The position numbers were made by a program, and so were the translations under genes. This document shows positions 43,489-52,804 of a stretch of 59,973 nucleotides of DNA, one piece after another. Each line of letters opens with the position of its first letter. Within the stretch, counting starts at the first letter, position 1. A model generated the notes under the pieces. The model made no database searches, had not been told where the DNA came from, and saw only the letters and a list, made by a program, of their open reading frames with translations. Origin of the DNA: Collinsella aerofaciens (lineage in GTDB: Bacteria > Actinomycetota > Coriobacteriia > Coriobacteriales > Coriobacteriaceae); NCBI RefSeq assembly GCF_015670745.1, contig NZ_JADPCH010000014.1, forward strand, positions 1-59,973, in the 5' to 3' direction.

Positions 43489-44791
43489 AGACCAGATGGT
43501 CTTGGATCAGATCGCAGATGGCTCGGGCGTCGTTGATGTTGATGGCTCGGGTCGCAAAACCGGCGTCGAATGCCTGGCGTGCCAGGGCCTCATTGCAGGC
43601 AAGGGCCAGCGTGCGACCGTCGACCAGGTCGAGCGAGCTCTTGCCGCGCAGACGGTCAACGCCGGAGCGCGCGACCACGATGTTGTCGAAGCCCTCGGTC
43701 TTGTAGCCCTCGATGATCACCACGTCGACATCGTTGTAACGCGACAGCAGCTCGCGCGCGGGCATCTCGTCCTCCTCGCGCGTGTCGGCGTACTCCGCCC
43801 AGCGCGTGGCGCAGATGAGGCCCACGTGTTTGGATCCAGCCTGGTGATGGCGCCAGGTGTCCTTAGCGGGCACATCGATATCAAAGCCGTGATGTCCATG
43901 ATGCTTGAGCGAACCCACGCGCAGGCCGCGGCGGGTGAGCTCGGCGATAACCTTCTCGACGAGCGTGGTCTTGCCCGAGTTCTGGTAGCCGATAAACGCG
44001 ATCGCGGGGACGGCCGGAGCTGGAACTGCGGGCGCGACGGCGACGGGTGCGCCTGCGGACGCGGCACCGTCAGCGGACACGGCCTCAACGGCAGCGGCCT
44101 GACGCTCTGCACGATCCCACACGCCCGAGCGGCCGCCCTCCTTGTGCAGCAGGCGCACGTCGACGATCTCCATGCCGCGATCGACCGCCTTGCACATGTC
44201 GTAGATCGTTAGGCACGCAGCACTCGCGCCGGTCAGGGCCTCCATCTCGATACCCGTCTTGCCCGTCACGCCGGCCGTAACCAGTACGTGAAAGCCAACC
44301 TGCCCGTCCGCGCGCGCCGGCGCCCAGCCCTCGGGCACGTCATCGACAGGCGTCCCCGCCGGAGCGATGGGCGCAATATCGCACTTGCTCTTGGTAATGA
44401 GCAACGGATGGCACATGGGAATGATGTCGCTCGTGCGCTTGATGGCCATGATGCCCGCCACGCGTGCGCAGGCAAGCACGTCGCCCTTTTTGGCGCGGTC
44501 CTGCAGCACCATGGCTTGCGTCTCGGGGTGCATGAGGATGGTGCCCTCGGCGATGGCAATGCGATGGGTCTCGGCCTTGTCGGACACGTCGACCATGCGT
44601 ACCTCGCCCTTGGCGTCCACGTGCGTCAGCTCGTCGCGACGGGCGTCACGGGCGGGCTCGGTGGCAGCGCTGACAGTCGGCCGCGCAGACCCGTCGGCGT
44701 TGCCAGCATTCGCCGCAGCCGTGACTTTGTGGGCAGACATCGCGGCCCTGCGAGCGGCCTTGGTGGCATCGGCGTACCTGCTCTTGGCCAT
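43487..44791 (-). CDS. MoaC-MobB fusion protein for molybdenum cofactor synthesis, 434 aa
   Basis: Two functions are joined. Residues about 70-235 are MoaC, cyclic pyranopterin monophosphate synthase (THVDAKGEVRMVDVSDKAET, IPMCHPLLITK, MEALTGASAACLTIYDMCKA with the family's catalytic Lys/Asp region). After an Ala/Pro/Val linker (about 240-270), residues about 271-434 are MobB, a GTPase (Walker A GYQNSGKTTLVEK, then GSLKHHGHHGFDIDVPAKDT and VIIEGYK). The first 65 residues are low complexity. ATG 44791 follows GGAGG, 4 nt after the moaA stop. The two are usually separate proteins. Confidence 0.93.
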   Translation of the reverse strand: MAKSRYADATKAARRAAMSAHKVTAAANAGNADGSARPTVSAATEPARDARRDELTHVDAKGEVRMVDVSDKAETHRIAIAEGTILMHPETQAMVLQDRAKKGDVLACARVAGIMAIKRTSDIIPMCHPLLITKSKCDIAPIAPAGTPVDDVPEGWAPARADGQVGFHVLVTAGVTGKTGIEMEALTGASAACLTIYDMCKAVDRGMEIVDVRLLHKEGGRSGVWDRAERQAAAVEAVSADGAASAGAPVAVAPAVPAPAVPAIAFIGYQNSGKTTLVEKVIAELTRRGLRVGSLKHHGHHGFDIDVPAKDTWRHHQAGSKHVGLICATRWAEYADTREEDEMPARELLSRYNDVDVVIIEGYKTEGFDNIVVARSGVDRLRGKSSLDLVDGRTLALACNEALARQAFDAGFATRAININDARAICDLIQDHLV

Positions 44792-44795
44792 ATGA

Positions 44796-45851
44796 TCATC
44801 CTCCGATTTGGGACATAAATCGTTGCGTGCCCTCAATTATCGCGTGTTCCTGCGGTTTGTGGGCGACAGCATCGCGCCAAATCGAAAGTACCTGCATATC
44901 ATCACCATGGCGCAGGGCGTCGCGCACCGAATACTCGGCATCGCTGAACAGGCACGGACGCACGTTGCCGTCTGCCGTCAGGCGCAGACGGTTGCAGTTC
45001 GCGCAAAAATGATTGGACATGGCGCTAATAAAGCCGACCGTTCCCGCCGCGCCCGGAAAGTGCCAATAGCGCGCAGGGCCCGCGCCGGCAGGAGCGTCGT
45101 TGATGTCGAGCGGCTCGAGCTCGCCCAGTCCCACCGCGGCGGCCCCGGCATTGATGCGCGCCCGCAGCTCGTCACTCGGCACGGTGTCGCTCGCGTCCCA
45201 CAGCTCGGGATTGAGCGCGGGCGCATGCGGGTCCACAGCGCAATGCGAGCTCGTGCGCTCGTCGCCGATGGGCATATATTCGATAAAGCGCAGATGAATG
45301 GGGCGGTCGACGGTCAGCCGTGCGAGGGCCGCCACATCCTGGTTGAGCCGACACACTACAACGCAGTTGACCTTAACGGGCTCAAAGCCCCAAGCCAGCG
45401 CTGCATCGATGCCGGCCATGGTCTGCTCGAGCCGACCCAGGCGCGTGATCTTTCCAAAGAGCGTAGGGTCAAGCGTATCGAGCGAGATGTTGACGCGGTT
45501 AAGTCCGGCATCTTTGAGCCGCGGCGCCAGCTTGGGCAGCAGGGCACCATTGGTGGTGAGCGAGATGTCCTCGATCTGCGGAATCGCACGGATGTCGCGA
45601 ATGAGCGGGATAATACGGCGGCTGACCAGCGGCTCGCCACCCGTCAGGCGCACGCGGCGAATGCCCTCTCCCGCCACCAGACGCACAAAGCGGGCGATTT
45701 CCTCGGCGCTGAGCAGCTCGTCGTGCGCGCGGGGCGCCACGCCATCGGCCGGCATGCAATAGATGCAGCGGAAATTGCACTTGTCGGTAACGGCAATGCG
45801 CAGGTAGTTGATATCACGGCCAAAGCCGTCATGTTGCACGTGCCCGTCCAC
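44796..45851 (-). CDS. moaA: GTP 3',8-cyclase (radical SAM), 351 aa
   Basis: It carries out the first step of molybdenum cofactor synthesis, GTP to 3',8-cyclo-GTP. The radical-SAM cluster is CNFRCIYCMP (three Cys). RLTGGEPLVSR and ISLTTNGALLPKLA bind SAM, and FIEYMPIGD is conserved. The second cluster is in FCANCNRLRLTADG with a later Cys in RPCLFSD. The usual C-terminal GG is retained (FMSQIGG). GTG 45851 has GGGGAGG at good distance; the frame opens at another GTG six codons earlier. Operon with moaC-mobB. Confidence 0.95.
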   Translation of the reverse strand: MDGHVQHDGFGRDINYLRIAVTDKCNFRCIYCMPADGVAPRAHDELLSAEEIARFVRLVAGEGIRRVRLTGGEPLVSRRIIPLIRDIRAIPQIEDISLTTNGALLPKLAPRLKDAGLNRVNISLDTLDPTLFGKITRLGRLEQTMAGIDAALAWGFEPVKVNCVVVCRLNQDVAALARLTVDRPIHLRFIEYMPIGDERTSSHCAVDPHAPALNPELWDASDTVPSDELRARINAGAAAVGLGELEPLDINDAPAGAGPARYWHFPGAAGTVGFISAMSNHFCANCNRLRLTADGNVRPCLFSDAEYSVRDALRHGDDMQVLSIWRDAVAHKPQEHAIIEGTQRFMSQIGG

Positions 45852-45983
45852 GCAGCCCTCCCCTCGCACTGGCCTTTATTCTTCAGGGAATATAGTACCG
45901 CACGGGAAGAATGGGTCGACATGCGTACGACAGGAAAGGTCGCTTCGAGCAAAACGGACTTCCCAAGCCCATCCTCAACATCC

Positions 45984-46048
45984 AAACCGTCCCAAAAATC
46001 GATGATTTTCTTCAATATCAAGAAAAGCATCGATTATTGAGACGGTTT
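45984..46048. repeat. Palindromic element H3, copy 1 (AAACCGTCCCAAAAATCGATG family)
   Basis: This 65-nt near-perfect hairpin has arms that begin AAACCGTCCCAAAAATCGAT and end with the complementary TCGATTATTGAGACGGTTT, with loop CAATAT. A second copy lies at 47224-47288, so the pair brackets the DUF559-like gene. Confidence 0.8.
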
Positions 46049-46086
46049 GCCTGCTCACAATACCCCGCAGAAGGGTCAGAACGCCC

Positions 46087-47124
46087 CTAGAGGCCACCAT
46101 TCCAGTTGCGAATCACGAATTCCCGCAGGTCATTCTGCCGTTTCTGGAACACCTCGCTTCGGTCGCACTTGAGACCCATAGCGAGCGCGATGGCATTCAT
46201 CGCCCGGTGCAATTGCAGCTGATGGGCAAACTGAGTCCCGGTGAGAACGATCATCCTAAAGCCCAGCGCGCTCAGCACGGTCATACGCTCCGCATCCGAC
46301 GCGCTGCGCTGTTTATCAAGATGGTCCGAGCCGTTGTATTCAATCCCCGTACCGCTCGCAGGCGCATATACGTCGATCTCGAAATACCCGGCCTTAGCGA
46401 GATATTTGAACTCGTTGGGAACATCGATCCGATGGTTGAGCTCGACCCTGGTGTACCCTAGCCCGCCCTGGGAACGCTTCGCGACGACCATGATTGCGGT
46501 GGCCGTCTCCATAGGCGAACGAGCAGCGTCCTTTACACGCTTGAGCAACGAGGCCGCGCGCTTCACGCCTCGACGCGAAGGATTCTGCTCGCAAAAAGCA
46601 CGCAGGTCGGCGACGGCATATCGTTGCGAGGCCTCAACATAATCATCGCTCGACAGATGGTTAAGGTGATACCGAGCACACACTTCAAATCCGTACTCAA
46701 GCTGCTCGAGCTCGCTCATCCACGAGCCCGCCTGGACAAGGCACATGGCCTCATCAACCACCAGAAGACCCTCTGCAACCTCGATAAGATGATCCGAAGG
46801 TATGGGCGCCCCAAACACATGGCGTCGGAGACCCGCCGGCCGAGAGCGTTCAAAATCGAAGCTAACCAGCGTATCAATACGGCCGAGTTCCTCTTGAGGA
46901 ATACCAAGTGAGACCAGATAGTCGGCGACAATCTCGACCGCTGCAGATATCCTCAATCCCTTGGCATCGAGCCCCAATTTGGGGAGGCTCGCAGTCGGCT
47001 CCACCTCGCCAGCAAATGAGCCTTCGTCGTATAGGCTGCTTGCCCGTGAGAGCGGCTCTAACGGGCGCGCCGCGTTGTGGTACAGCCAGGCAGTCTTATG
47101 GGACAGGACGATCGGCAAGTCCAT
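46087..47124 (-). CDS. Endonuclease-like (DUF559/VSR-type) hypothetical protein, 345 aa
   Basis: The C-terminal 110 residues look like a small PD-(D/E)XK nuclease fold of the DUF559 type: YFEIDVYAPASGTGIEYNGS (acidic residues), then HLDKQRSASDAERMTVLSAL and FRMIVLTGTQF. The first part resembles AbiEi-like proteins common in coriobacteria but I cannot name it. ATG 47124 is chosen for GGAG upstream and the start MDLPIVLSHKTAWLY; the frame is open to 47235 inside the repeat. It is flanked by the two H3 palindromes, as a cassette. Function not known. Confidence 0.7.
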   Translation of the reverse strand: MDLPIVLSHKTAWLYHNAARPLEPLSRASSLYDEGSFAGEVEPTASLPKLGLDAKGLRISAAVEIVADYLVSLGIPQEELGRIDTLVSFDFERSRPAGLRRHVFGAPIPSDHLIEVAEGLLVVDEAMCLVQAGSWMSELEQLEYGFEVCARYHLNHLSSDDYVEASQRYAVADLRAFCEQNPSRRGVKRAASLLKRVKDAARSPMETATAIMVVAKRSQGGLGYTRVELNHRIDVPNEFKYLAKAGYFEIDVYAPASGTGIEYNGSDHLDKQRSASDAERMTVLSALGFRMIVLTGTQFAHQLQLHRAMNAIALAMGLKCDRSEVFQKRQNDLREFVIRNWNGGL

Positions 47125-47223
47125 GAGCTCTCCAATGGGTCGGATAACCAACCTTATTCCCCTGCTCACGGATTCGCACACTTCCACGTACAAGAAAGCA
47201 TTCCACCCGTACGAGCGACAGAA

Positions 47224-47288
47224 AAACCGTCCCAAAAATCGATGCTTTTCTTCAATATCGAGAAAAACATCGATAATTGGGACGGTTT
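47224..47288. repeat. Palindromic element H3, copy 2
   Basis: This 65-nt hairpin, AAACCGTCCCAAAAATCGAT...ATAATTGGGACGGTTT, has loop CAATAT as in copy 1. A few arm positions differ from copy 1 with pairing kept (GATAATTGGG versus GATTATTGAG). Confidence 0.8.
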
Positions 47289-47337
47289 AGGGCGAGGTGA
47301 GAGGTCGGAGGGCCAGAGCAAGCCGCACTCCGACGGG

Positions 47338-49236
47338 TTAATCCAGCTCTTTTAAGCCATGCGCTAGCTGCCAGTACTCGCCGCGCTGGGCGAGCAATTC
47401 CTCGTGGGTGCCGCGCTCGACGATGCGGCCATGTTCGAGGACCATGATGGCGTCGGCGTCGCGGACGGTGGACAGGCGGTGCGCAATCATAAATGTGGTG
47501 CGGCCGCGCATGATGCGGTCCATGCCGCGCTCGATGAGCTTTTCGGTGCGCGTGTCGATGGAGCTTGTTGCCTCGTCCAGGATAAGCACCGGCGGGTCGG
47601 CCACGGCCACGCGCGCGATGGCGAGCAGCTGGCGCTGGCCCTGCGACAGGTTGGCGCCATCGGCCGTGACCGGCGTGTCGTACCCTCTAGGCAGGCGGCG
47701 GATAAACGAATCCGCGCAGGCAGCCTCGGCGGCGGCGCGCACCTCCTCGTCGGTCGCGTCGAGCTTGCCAAAGCGGATGTTCTGCGCAATGGTGCCGCTA
47801 AACAGGTGCGTGTCCTGCAGCACAATGCCGAGCGACCCGCGCAGGCTGGCCTTGGCAATGTGCTTGACGTCGATGCCGTCGTAGGTAATCTCGCCGACAT
47901 CGACCTCGTAAAAACGGTTGATGAGGTTGGTGATGGTCGTCTTGCCGGCGCCTGTGGAGCCCACAAACGCGATCTTTTGCCCCGGCTTGGCAAACAGGTT
48001 GAGGTCCGTGAGCACACGGGTGCCCGGCACGTAGGAAAAGTCCACGTCATGGAAGCGCACGTCGCCGGCAAGCGGGACCAAGCCGCACGTGAGCTCGGTA
48101 CCGTCGGCAGCCACCGCGCGGCCCGACTCATCAACGGCAGCCACATCATGCAGGCGCCCGTACGCGCCCACGCCCTGGCCCTCGGGAATCTTCCATGCCC
48201 ACGCGGCGTCGCCCGTCTGCACCAGCTCCACGCAGCCCTCGTCCACCTCGGGCTCAAGATCCATGGCGGCAAACAGGCGCTCGGCGCCGGCCAACGCATT
48301 GAGCAAGAAGTTGCCCAGCTGCGTAAACTGGTTGATGGGCATGGCGGCCTGGCGCACAAAGACCAGGTAGCTTGCGAGCGCGCCCACGTCGGCGAGCCCC
48401 TTGATGCAGAGTATGCCGCCCGCCACGGCGACGATGGCATAGTTGACGTAGCCAATCACCACGGTCATGGGCACCATGGAGTTGGCATAGCTCACGGCGG
48501 CGGTGCCGGTGCGGCGAAGCTCGTCGTTGCGGCAGGTGAAGCCGGCGACATTCGCTGTCTCGCGGTTAAAGACCTTGATGACCTTTTGGCCCGAGACCAT
48601 CTCTTCGATATATCCGTCCAGGTCGCCAAGCGATGCCTGCTGGGCGGCAAAAAAGCGCTTAGAGCGCGCGCCCGAGTAGCGCGCATACAGCACAATGGCC
48701 GCATCGCACACGAGCGTGATAATCGTGAGCTGCCAGTTAAGGATGATGAGCATGGCCGTGGTGCCCACAACCTGAATGGCGGCCTGAATCACGTTGGCAA
48801 AGCTGTTGTTGAGCGCCTCGGAGACGGTGTCGACGTCGTTGGTGAAAAAGCTCATGATGTCGCCCGAGCGCGTGCTGTCAAAATAACTGAGCGGCAGCGT
48901 CTGGATGTGCGCGAACAGGTCGCGGCGAATATCGGACACCACGCGTTGGGCCGCGCGCACCATGATCTGTGAGTAGCCCAGGGCCGAGAGCACGCCCGCG
49001 GCGTAGATGATCGCCGTCAGGATGACCTGCTTGGCAAGCAGTTCCTCCCCGCCCGTGGCCAAACCGTTAACGATGGGGCGCACCATGTAGGTGCCGGCGA
49101 GGCTCGCGATGGCGGCGACGGAGGCGAGCACGCCCACCGCGAGCAACGAGAACTTGGCATGCCCCATGTAGGAGAGCAGGCGGCGCACCGTGCGCTTGAG
49201 GTCGGCCGGGCGTGCTTGGGCTGCGGTCTTAGGCAT
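47338..49236 (-). CDS. ABC exporter half-transporter with canonical ATP site, 632 aa
   Basis: Six membrane segments (about 20-320) are followed by an ATPase domain. Walker A is FVGSTGAGKTTITN, the signature is the variant LSQGQRQLLAIA, Walker B is VLILDEATSSID with the catalytic Glu, and the H-loop is MIAHRLSTV. About 60 extra residues between membrane and ATPase parts (VELVQTGDAAWAWKIPEGQG) are unusual. The open frame runs back to 49908 but that part is a shadow of the upstream gene. ATG 49236 overlaps the partner's end by 8 nt. It likely forms a heterodimer with it. Confidence 0.92.
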   Translation of the reverse strand: MPKTAAQARPADLKRTVRRLLSYMGHAKFSLLAVGVLASVAAIASLAGTYMVRPIVNGLATGGEELLAKQVILTAIIYAAGVLSALGYSQIMVRAAQRVVSDIRRDLFAHIQTLPLSYFDSTRSGDIMSFFTNDVDTVSEALNNSFANVIQAAIQVVGTTAMLIILNWQLTIITLVCDAAIVLYARYSGARSKRFFAAQQASLGDLDGYIEEMVSGQKVIKVFNRETANVAGFTCRNDELRRTGTAAVSYANSMVPMTVVIGYVNYAIVAVAGGILCIKGLADVGALASYLVFVRQAAMPINQFTQLGNFLLNALAGAERLFAAMDLEPEVDEGCVELVQTGDAAWAWKIPEGQGVGAYGRLHDVAAVDESGRAVAADGTELTCGLVPLAGDVRFHDVDFSYVPGTRVLTDLNLFAKPGQKIAFVGSTGAGKTTITNLINRFYEVDVGEITYDGIDVKHIAKASLRGSLGIVLQDTHLFSGTIAQNIRFGKLDATDEEVRAAAEAACADSFIRRLPRGYDTPVTADGANLSQGQRQLLAIARVAVADPPVLILDEATSSIDTRTEKLIERGMDRIMRGRTTFMIAHRLSTVRDADAIMVLEHGRIVERGTHEELLAQRGEYWQLAHGLKELD

Positions 49237-51058
49237 GGCGCTCACCCCCTTCCAAAGGTGATCCGCATGCGACGGAGGAAAACGGATCATTCGCGCAGCC
49301 ACCGTCGTTGCCATCGCCGGCGTCCGCGTTCCCCGCAAACTCCATCTGCGAGGCGTAAATCTCCTGGTATATGTTGTCGCCCGCCAGCAGTTCCTCGTGC
49401 GTGCCCACGCCGTGGACACGACCGTCGTCCAGCACCACAATGCGATCGGCATCCATGACACTCGCGATGCGCTGGGCGATGATGAGCACGGTCGCATCGG
49501 GAATCCGAGCGATGTGCTCGCGAATCTTTGCGTCGGTCGCCATATCGACCGCGCTGGTGGAGTCATCAAAAATGAGCACGCGCGGATGCTTGAGCAGCGT
49601 GCGCGCGATGCACAGACGTTGCTTCTGGCCACCCGAGACACCGGCGCCGCCTTGGCCCAACTCGCCGTCCAGCCCGCCGATGCGATCAAGGAACTCGTCC
49701 ACGCACGCCGCGCGGCAAGCCGCGAGGAGCTCATCGTCCGATGCCTGCGGATTGCCCCACTGCAGGTTCTCGCGCACGGTGCCCGTGAACAGCACATTCT
49801 TTTGCAGCACAATGCCCACAGCGTCGCGCAAGGCGGCGAGGTCGTAGTCGCGCACGTCGCGTCCGCCCACAAGCACGGCGCCTTCGGTGGCGTCGTACAG
49901 GCGCGCAATCAGCTGCACAAGCGAGCTCTTGCCCGAGCCCGTGCCGCCGAGGATGCCCACCGTCGAGCCGCTCTCGATGCGAAGGTCGATATGCTCGAGC
50001 ACATCCTCGGCTGCATCCGCGCGGTATTTAAAGGAAACGTCGCGAAACTCGATACTGCCGTCCGCTGGCGCCGCAGTCGCGAGGTCTCCCGCAGGGTTGG
50101 CGATAAAGGGTTCCTCGTCGAGCACCTCGGCGATACGGCCCACACTCGTAAGAGCGCGCGTGAGCAGCAAAAACACGTTGGAAATCATCATGAGCGAGTT
50201 CATGATCAGCAGCACGTAGCTCATAAAGCCCGTGAGAGAGCCTACACCCAACTTGCCGGCGAGAATCATGCGGCCGCCAATCCACAGGATGGAGAGCGCA
50301 GCCACGTACATCGACAGCTGAAACACCGGCAGGTTGAGCACCGCGCTGCCAAAGGTCTTTGTCGCAGTGCGCGCGAGCTCGGTATTGACGGTGTCGAACT
50401 TGGCCTCCTCGTGCTCGGTACGAACGTAGGCCTTGACGGCACGCACGGCGGTGAGGTCCTCCTGTACCACGCCGTTGAGGTGGTCCATCGAGGTCTGGAG
50501 TTGGCGGTAGAGCGGACTCACGCGATAGGTGATGACGCCCAGCACGATTGCCAGCACGGGCAAGATGATCGCAAAGACGGTGGCGAGCGGGCGCGACAGC
50601 ATCAGCGCGTAGATAAGGCCGACGATAAGCGTCACCGGGCCGCGCACCATAGGGCGAAAGCCGTTGCCCACAGCATTTTGGATAACGGTGATGTCCGTGG
50701 TCATGCGGGTGACGAGCGAGCTGGCGTCGTAGTTGTCCAGGTTGCCAAAGGCGAGCGTTTGAATCTTTTTGTACTCGGCCTCGCGCAGGTTGGCGCCTAG
50801 GCCCGAGGCAACGCGGGCGGACGTGCGGGCATAACCCAAGCCCAGTACCAGCGAAAGCGCAGCGCACACCAACATGTACGCACCCTGTAGCAGCATGTAG
50901 TTGATATCACACGCAGGCACGCCCACATCGATGATGTTGGCCATGATGACCGGGATAAACAGCTCGAGCACCGTCTCGACCGACACAAAGAACACGCCGA
51001 GGATGGCATCGCGACGGTATGCCCCTAGATAGGAAAACAGTATTTTGAGATTGCGCAC
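49229..51058 (-). CDS. ABC exporter half-transporter with degenerate ATP site, 609 aa
   Basis: It has six membrane segments and an ATPase domain: Walker A LGGTGSGKSSLVQ, canonical signature VSGGQKQRLCIA, Walker B VLIFDDSTSAVD with Asp in place of the catalytic Glu, and the H-loop His replaced by Gln (IIAQRIASV). With the partner's LSQGQ signature this makes one degenerate and one active site, as in TM287/288- and BmrCD-type heterodimers. The substrate is probably a drug or lipid (family inference). Translationally coupled to the downstream half. Confidence 0.92.
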   Translation of the reverse strand: MRNLKILFSYLGAYRRDAILGVFFVSVETVLELFIPVIMANIIDVGVPACDINYMLLQGAYMLVCAALSLVLGLGYARTSARVASGLGANLREAEYKKIQTLAFGNLDNYDASSLVTRMTTDITVIQNAVGNGFRPMVRGPVTLIVGLIYALMLSRPLATVFAIILPVLAIVLGVITYRVSPLYRQLQTSMDHLNGVVQEDLTAVRAVKAYVRTEHEEAKFDTVNTELARTATKTFGSAVLNLPVFQLSMYVAALSILWIGGRMILAGKLGVGSLTGFMSYVLLIMNSLMMISNVFLLLTRALTSVGRIAEVLDEEPFIANPAGDLATAAPADGSIEFRDVSFKYRADAAEDVLEHIDLRIESGSTVGILGGTGSGKSSLVQLIARLYDATEGAVLVGGRDVRDYDLAALRDAVGIVLQKNVLFTGTVRENLQWGNPQASDDELLAACRAACVDEFLDRIGGLDGELGQGGAGVSGGQKQRLCIARTLLKHPRVLIFDDSTSAVDMATDAKIREHIARIPDATVLIIAQRIASVMDADRIVVLDDGRVHGVGTHEELLAGDNIYQEIYASQMEFAGNADAGDGNDGGCANDPFSSVACGSPLEGGERHA

Positions 51059-51246
51059 GCAGGTTCAACCCCCATCAAACGTTGTTCGCAAACGCACGTA
51101 TTATTGCGCGCCGAATAATGGTGTCAAGTATTCCGAAATCGTTTTCTGCAAGGTTAGCGCCGGCGGCGAGTTCTCGTGATGTGTGTCCATATTCACTCGG
51201 AATAATGGTGCGCGAGACTTTTTTCGCTCCGGCGTCAACACAAACC

Positions 51247-51277
51247 TTGACTCTACAATCGTTGTAGGGTTTTCACT
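51247..51277 (+). promoter_or_regulatory. MerR-type promoter of the MATE gene
   Basis: TTGACT (51247-51252) and TTCACT (51272-51277) are separated by 19 bp, two more than normal. The spacer holds the dyad CTACAATCGTTGTAG. This is the hallmark of promoters activated by MerR-family regulators, which often sense drugs. No merR gene is in the window. Confidence 0.7.
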
Positions 51278-51317
51278 ACACTGGTAGCTAAACGAACCAA
51301 GCCAGAAAGCCCCGCCC

Positions 51318-52664
51318 ATGGAACACGACCTCACACGCGGCAATGTCCTTAAGACCATCGCGGTCTTTGCCCTGCCCTATATGCTCTCGTACTTTTTGCA
51401 GATGCTCTACGGCATGGCCGACCTGTACATGATGGGGCAGTTTAGCGGCGCCGCCGGCATCACCGCCGTGGGTAATGGCGCGCAGACGCTCTATATCATT
51501 ACCGTGACGCTCGTGGGCCTGGCCATGGGAACGACGGTCATCGTCGGCCACGCCGTGGGCTCGCGTCGCTTCGACCGCGCCGAGACCGCCATCGGCAACA
51601 CCATCACGCTCTTTATGGGTGTCTCGGTGGTGCTGGCCGCTATCCTGCTCGCACTGTGCCCGCAAATCGTGGCGCTCATTGGCACGCCGGCCGAGGCAGT
51701 CGAAGGAACCGCCGCCTACCTGCGTATCTGCTTTGTCGGCATTCCGTTTATCGCCGCATACAACATTCTTTCGGCCATCTTTCGCGGGCTGGGCGATTCG
51801 CGCTCGCCCATGTACGTGATCGGCGTGGCGTGCATCATTAACATCGCGCTCGATTTTCTGTTTATCGGGCACATGGGGCTCGGCCCCGTGGGCGCGGCGC
51901 TCGGCACGGTAACCGCCCAGACGGCCAGCGTTGCCCTCGCACTCGTGTGGCTCAAGAGCCGCCGCACGAACATCCACGTTAAGCGCAGCGACCTGCGCCC
52001 CCAGCCCGAGGTGCTCGGCAGCATTCTTAAGATCGGCGTGCCCGTGGCCGTGCAGGACGGCTGCATCCAGGTGGCGTTTATGTTCATCACCGTCATTGCC
52101 AACCACCGAGGGCTCGTCGACGCCGCCGCCGTGGGCCTGGTCGAGAAGATGATCAGCTTTTTGTTCATTGTGCCGAGTTCCATGGGTGCCACCGTCAGCG
52201 CGCTCACGGCGCAAAACGCCGGCGCGGGCAAGGGCGACCGCGCATGTCAGGTGCTTAAAGACGCCATGACGATCTCGGTGGTGTACGGCTGCCTGATCAC
52301 GGTGCTGATGTGGCTGGTGGCGCCGGCGTTTATCGGCTTTTTTGCCAAGGACTCTGCGGTGGTCGCGGCCGGCACCGGCTATATGCGCAGCTATATTTTC
52401 GACGCGATTTTTGCCGGCATCCACATTTGCTTTAGCGGCTTTTTCGCTGCGTATGGCAAGAGCTACATCGGCTTTGCGCACAACGTGCTGGCCGTGGCGC
52501 TCATTCGCGTGCCGGGCGCGTGGCTGCTGTCGAACGCCTATTCCGACACGCTGTTTCCCATGGGCATCGCTTCGCCGTGCGGGTCGATTCTGTCGGCAGT
52601 CATCTGTGTTGTCGCGTTTACCGTGCTCAACCGACGCGGGGCTTTTGACAAGTTGGCAGCGTAG
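51318..52664 (+). CDS. MATE-family efflux transporter, 448 aa
   Basis: It has twelve hydrophobic segments in two pseudo-symmetric halves. Family features are LPYMLSYFLQMLYGMADLYM at the start, GLAMGTTVIVGHAVGSRRFD, AIFRGLGDSRSPMY (typical of DinF/NorM relatives), GVPVAVQDGCIQVAFMF and VSALTAQNAGAGKGDRA. It exports drugs or metabolites with Na+ or H+. The plus-strand gene is alone behind a MerR-type promoter and divergent from the ABC exporter genes, so the locus looks like an inducible efflux island. Confidence 0.92.
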   Translation: MEHDLTRGNVLKTIAVFALPYMLSYFLQMLYGMADLYMMGQFSGAAGITAVGNGAQTLYIITVTLVGLAMGTTVIVGHAVGSRRFDRAETAIGNTITLFMGVSVVLAAILLALCPQIVALIGTPAEAVEGTAAYLRICFVGIPFIAAYNILSAIFRGLGDSRSPMYVIGVACIINIALDFLFIGHMGLGPVGAALGTVTAQTASVALALVWLKSRRTNIHVKRSDLRPQPEVLGSILKIGVPVAVQDGCIQVAFMFITVIANHRGLVDAAAVGLVEKMISFLFIVPSSMGATVSALTAQNAGAGKGDRACQVLKDAMTISVVYGCLITVLMWLVAPAFIGFFAKDSAVVAAGTGYMRSYIFDAIFAGIHICFSGFFAAYGKSYIGFAHNVLAVALIRVPGAWLLSNAYSDTLFPMGIASPCGSILSAVICVVAFTVLNRRGAFDKLAA

Positions 52665-52675
52665 CGGGGCAACGT

Positions 52676-52762
52676 GAGATTGCCCTGATCGACGACATCA
52701 TCAGCGACGATCCCACAACCTACGTGACGCAGATCACGGTGCCGGTTGCCCCGTCCAAATAA
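52676..52762 (+). pseudogene. C-terminal remnant of an unknown gene (copy 1)
   Basis: The frame EIALIDDIISDDPTTYVTQI followed by TVPVAPSK and TAA is open but has no start. A related tail (TYMTQIMLPATTPK and TAA) is found at 54042-54095 on the other side of the toxin-antitoxin block. I do not recognise the parent family. Confidence 0.5.
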
Positions 52763-52804
52763 GAACTGCCCAGAAAACGTTCGGCTGAAAGCAGAATCTT
52801 GACG

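Noticed and set aside
49237-49908. N-terminal extension of the canonical ABC half-transporter
   Set aside because: The extra 224 residues are Cys/Arg/Ser-rich shadow of the upstream ATPase domain. The true start is ATG 49236, overlapping the partner stop.
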